The notes under the pieces are model-generated. The model did not search any database. It had not been told where the DNA came from and saw only the letters and a program-made list of their open reading frames with translations. From JAVJSD01 sp040219575 (GTDB lineage Bacteria > Planctomycetota > Planctomycetia > Pirellulales > Pirellulaceae), in NCBI GenBank assembly GCA_040219575.1, contig JAVJSD010000016.1, forward strand, positions 1 through 64,000: 64,000 bases of DNA. Reading direction: 5' to 3'. Of the stretch, positions 61,592 through 64,000 are shown piece by piece; the first letter of the stretch is position 1, and every line of letters begins with the position of its first letter. Position numbers and translations under genes: made by a program.

Positions 61592-64000
61592 ATGAGGCAA
61601 TTCTGCGCAACAGGCCCGTTGGCGGCCGCGTTTCTTTCGTTCTTGTTGGTCGGCATCGTGCCGCTTTCGATCGCGCGGGCTCAGCAGGAGAACGATGCGG
61701 CGGCGCGCAATCTGTACGCCGACGCGGCCAACGCCCAGAACGGCGGCGCGTTCGAACTGGCGGTCACCGAGTGGAAGCGGTTTCTGGAGAAGCACCCCAA
61801 GAGCGTGTTGGCCGACAAGGCGCAGCACTACCTGGGCGTCTGCCTGCTGCAGCTGAAACCGCCCAAGTACGAAGAAGCGGCCGACGCCTTCGCCAAGGTG
61901 GTGGCGAAGATTCCGCAGAACAAGGACTTCAGCCTCAACGAAGACGCCTACCTGAATCTCGGCTGGTGCCAGTATTCCCTGGGCAAGGAACAGAACGACA
62001 AGTCGGCCGAGTGGAATCAAAAGGCCGCCGACACGTTTGCCGCCATGGTCAAACAGTTCCCCAAGGGGAAGTTCACCGACCAGGCGCTCTACTTTCAGGC
62101 GGAGGCCCTCTACGCCCAGGGCAAACGGAAGGAATCGCTCGCGCCGTACGATCAGTTGGTGAAGGAGCATCCCAAGTCGTCGTTGCGCTCCAGCGGCCTG
62201 TACGCCCTCGGCGTGACGCACGAAGAACTGGGGCAGTATCCCCAAGCCGGACAGGCTTACGATCTGCTGCTGAAGGAGTTTCCCGACAACCAACTGGTGA
62301 CCGAAGTCCGCATGCGGAAGGCCGAGACGTTGCTGCAAGCCGGCTTGGCGCTGGAGCGCGAAAAGAAGGCGGCCGAAGCGCAAGCGGCATACGGCCAGGC
62401 GGCCGCGATGTTCGCCGATGCGGCCTCCGCGCAAGGCTTCAAGTTGGCCGATCACGCCCTCTACCGACAGGCCTTCTGCGTGCTCAAGCAGGACAAGGTC
62501 GTCGAGGCCGGGGACCTGTACACCAAACTCACCAAGGACTTCGCCGACTCGGGCTACGTGCGCGAGGCGACGATGTCCGCCGGCCGCAGTTACTATCGCG
62601 GCGAACAGTTCGACAAAGCGGCCCAAGCCTTCCAGCAGGTGATCGCTCAGGAAGAGGCGACGCCCCCGGCCGCCAAGGACGCCCTGGCGCCCGAGGCGGC
62701 GCATTGGATCTGCCGCATCGATCTAAAACAGAACGAGCCGGCCAAGGCCGAGGCGCTGGCCGTCAAGGTGCTGCCGCTGGCCGCCGAGAGCGAGTACCTC
62801 GTCGAGTTGAAGATGGACCAGGCCGACGCCTTGTACGCGCAGGCGAAGCGCAAGGCCGATTCGCTGCCGCTGTACTTGAAGATCGCCGCCGATCATCCGC
62901 AACATGCCTCGGCCGCCCGCGCGGTGTACAACGCGGCGTTCACCGCCATGGAGATCCAACAGTACGAGGAAGGCCTCAAGCATGTGGCGACGTTCCTGGC
63001 CGCCTACAAAGACGATCCGCTCACGCCCGACGTGCAATTCGTCGCCGCCGAGTGCAATCTGTTTTTGAAGAAGTACGCCGAGGCCGAGCAGGGGTATCGG
63101 GCGCTGATCGCCGCCAACGCCGGCCATTCGGAATTGCCCGTCTGGCAGGTGCGCTTGGGACTGTGTCTCTACCTGGAGAAGAAGTACGCCGATACGATCG
63201 CGGCCATGTCGCCGCTCGTCGCCATGCTGCCGACCGCCGCTCAGAAGGCGGAGGCGAACTACTTGATCGGCGCCAGCCAATTCTACGAAGGCAAACCCGC
63301 CGAGGCGGTCAAGGCGCTCGAGGCCTCGTTGGCGGCGGATGCGAAGTGGTCGAAGGCCGACGAGACGCTGCTGCTGCTGTCCCGCTCCCTGCACGCCGAG
63401 AAGAAAAACGACGAGGCGATCGCGGCGGTCAAGCGGTTGCTCACCGACTTTCCTGAGAGCCGCCTCTTGCCCGAGGCCGACTATCGTTACGGGGAATACG
63501 CCTACGCCAAGGGCGACTACGCCGCGGCGATGGCCCACTACGAGGCGGTGACGGCCGCGGCGCCGGAGTCGGAATTCACGCCCTACGCGCTATACGGCAA
63601 GGGCTGGTCGCAACTCAAGCAGCAAGCCTGGCCCGCCGCCGCCGAATCCTTCACCGCGCTGATCGACAAGCACGGCGAACACCAACTCGTGCCCGAGGCG
63701 ATCTTCGCCCGAGGTATGTGCCGCCGCCAGGCCAAGGACCACAAGGGCGCCATCGAAGACATCAACCGCTTCCTCGCAAGCAACCCCGCCGACGCCGACA
63801 ACCGCGCCAGCGCGCTGTACGAGCGGGGACTCGCCGAAGCCGCGCTCGACGACAACGCCGCCGCGGCGGCGACGTTCGAAACCGTTCTCAAGGACAATCC
63901 CAAGTGGGCGCAGGCCGCCAAGGTGATGTACGAACTCGGCTGGACTTACCGAGGGCTGGAAAAGGGCGACCAGGCGAACGCCACCTTCGCCAAGCTGGCG
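61592..64000 (+). CDS. Exported TPR-repeat protein, 3' end outside the window
   Basis: An open frame of 803 codons running off the window. Signal peptide MRQFCATGPLAAAFLSFLLV to about residue 31 (ARAQ), then about 15 or more tetratricopeptide repeats with the YbgF/Tol-Pal and BamD-like spacing (ALYFQAEALYAQGKRKESLA, AEYDQLVKEHPKS-type, EAIFARGMCRRQAKDHKGA). The ATG at 61592 follows GGAAAGGGA; an in-frame ATG at 61562 is less likely. The family is a protein-protein scaffold in the periplasm or envelope. The product is at least 803 aa. Confidence 0.92.
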   Translation, partial: MRQFCATGPLAAAFLSFLLVGIVPLSIARAQQENDAAARNLYADAANAQNGGAFELAVTEWKRFLEKHPKSVLADKAQHYLGVCLLQLKPPKYEEAADAFAKVVAKIPQNKDFSLNEDAYLNLGWCQYSLGKEQNDKSAEWNQKAADTFAAMVKQFPKGKFTDQALYFQAEALYAQGKRKESLAPYDQLVKEHPKSSLRSSGLYALGVTHEELGQYPQAGQAYDLLLKEFPDNQLVTEVRMRKAETLLQAGLALEREKKAAEAQAAYGQAAAMFADAASAQGFKLADHALYRQAFCVLKQDKVVEAGDLYTKLTKDFADSGYVREATMSAGRSYYRGEQFDKAAQAFQQVIAQEEATPPAAKDALAPEAAHWICRIDLKQNEPAKAEALAVKVLPLAAESEYLVELKMDQADALYAQAKRKADSLPLYLKIAADHPQHASAARAVYNAAFTAMEIQQYEEGLKHVATFLAAYKDDPLTPDVQFVAAECNLFLKKYAEAEQGYRALIAANAGHSELPVWQVRLGLCLYLEKKYADTIAAMSPLVAMLPTAAQKAEANYLIGASQFYEGKPAEAVKALEASLAADAKWSKADETLLLLSRSLHAEKKNDEAIAAVKRLLTDFPESRLLPEADYRYGEYAYAKGDYAAAMAHYEAVTAAAPESEFTPYALYGKGWSQLKQQAWPAAAESFTALIDKHGEHQLVPEAIFARGMCRRQAKDHKGAIEDINRFLASNPADADNRASALYERGLAEAALDDNAAAAATFETVLKDNPKWAQAAKVMYELGWTYRGLEKGDQANATFAKLA

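Noticed and set aside
61192..61656. 154-codon minus-strand frame in the gap before the TPR gene
   Set aside because: It spans a degenerate REP and the start of the TPR gene; composition looks random.

Overview
The window looks like a chromosomal segment of a planctomycete, probably of the Pirellulales/Gemmatales kind. This is inferred from gene content: a Tat-exported DUF1501 protein, PPC-domain and sialate O-acetylesterase proteins, EF-hand and Gly-rich secreted proteins, zinc-ribbon membrane proteins, a protease with a WD40 tail, and high GC. There are 48 protein genes I consider real and one doubtful remnant. No rRNA, tRNA, CRISPR array, prophage or insertion sequence with a transposase was found.

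Layout. 1-337 is a tandem repeat behind dnaE. 338-9396 holds dnaE, a zinc-ribbon membrane protein and three secreted hydrolases. 9397-18069 holds ptsI, a dehydratase-ACP-dehydratase trio, a methyltransferase, an M32 carboxypeptidase, a lipoprotein pair and ruvB. 18140-22991 is a minus-strand run: moaD, a fused FAD/Fe-S dehydrogenase and two membrane proteins. 23174-26154 holds folE between inverted repeats, then the methionine-salvage genes mtnC, mtnD and mtnB. 26480-42162 is dominated by a type II secretion/type IV pilus-like locus: gspE-F-G-H-I-J-K, a PilM-PilN-like fusion and a PilO-PilP-like fusion on the plus strand, met tail to tail by a minus-strand set of three minor pseudopilin-type genes. 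42480-46397 holds a propeller-like protein, the DUF1501 protein and prmC. 46562-48656 completes a rpmE-prfA-(zinc-ribbon ACP)-prmC cluster. 48794-64000 holds large secreted or membrane proteins: peptidase-LRR, TIM-barrel isomerase, serine protease-WD40, EF-hand, PPC and an unfinished TPR protein.

How the genes work together. The Gsp/Pil genes should build an inner-membrane pseudopilus assembly platform (ATPase, platform protein, major and minor pseudopilins, cytoplasmic and periplasmic scaffold). The secretin and prepilin peptidase must be elsewhere. mtnBDC make up the later part of the methylthioadenosine salvage route. rpmE-prfA-prmC is a translation-termination cluster.

The most unusual feature is the density of short palindromic repeats. 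At least ten families are present, several with the GTAG head typical of REP elements. They fill intergenic gaps, form 5' leaders without Shine-Dalgarno sequences, supply stop codons, and in three places lie in frame inside the leader peptides of pseudopilin-type genes. A pair of inverted repeats of about 220 bp brackets folE.
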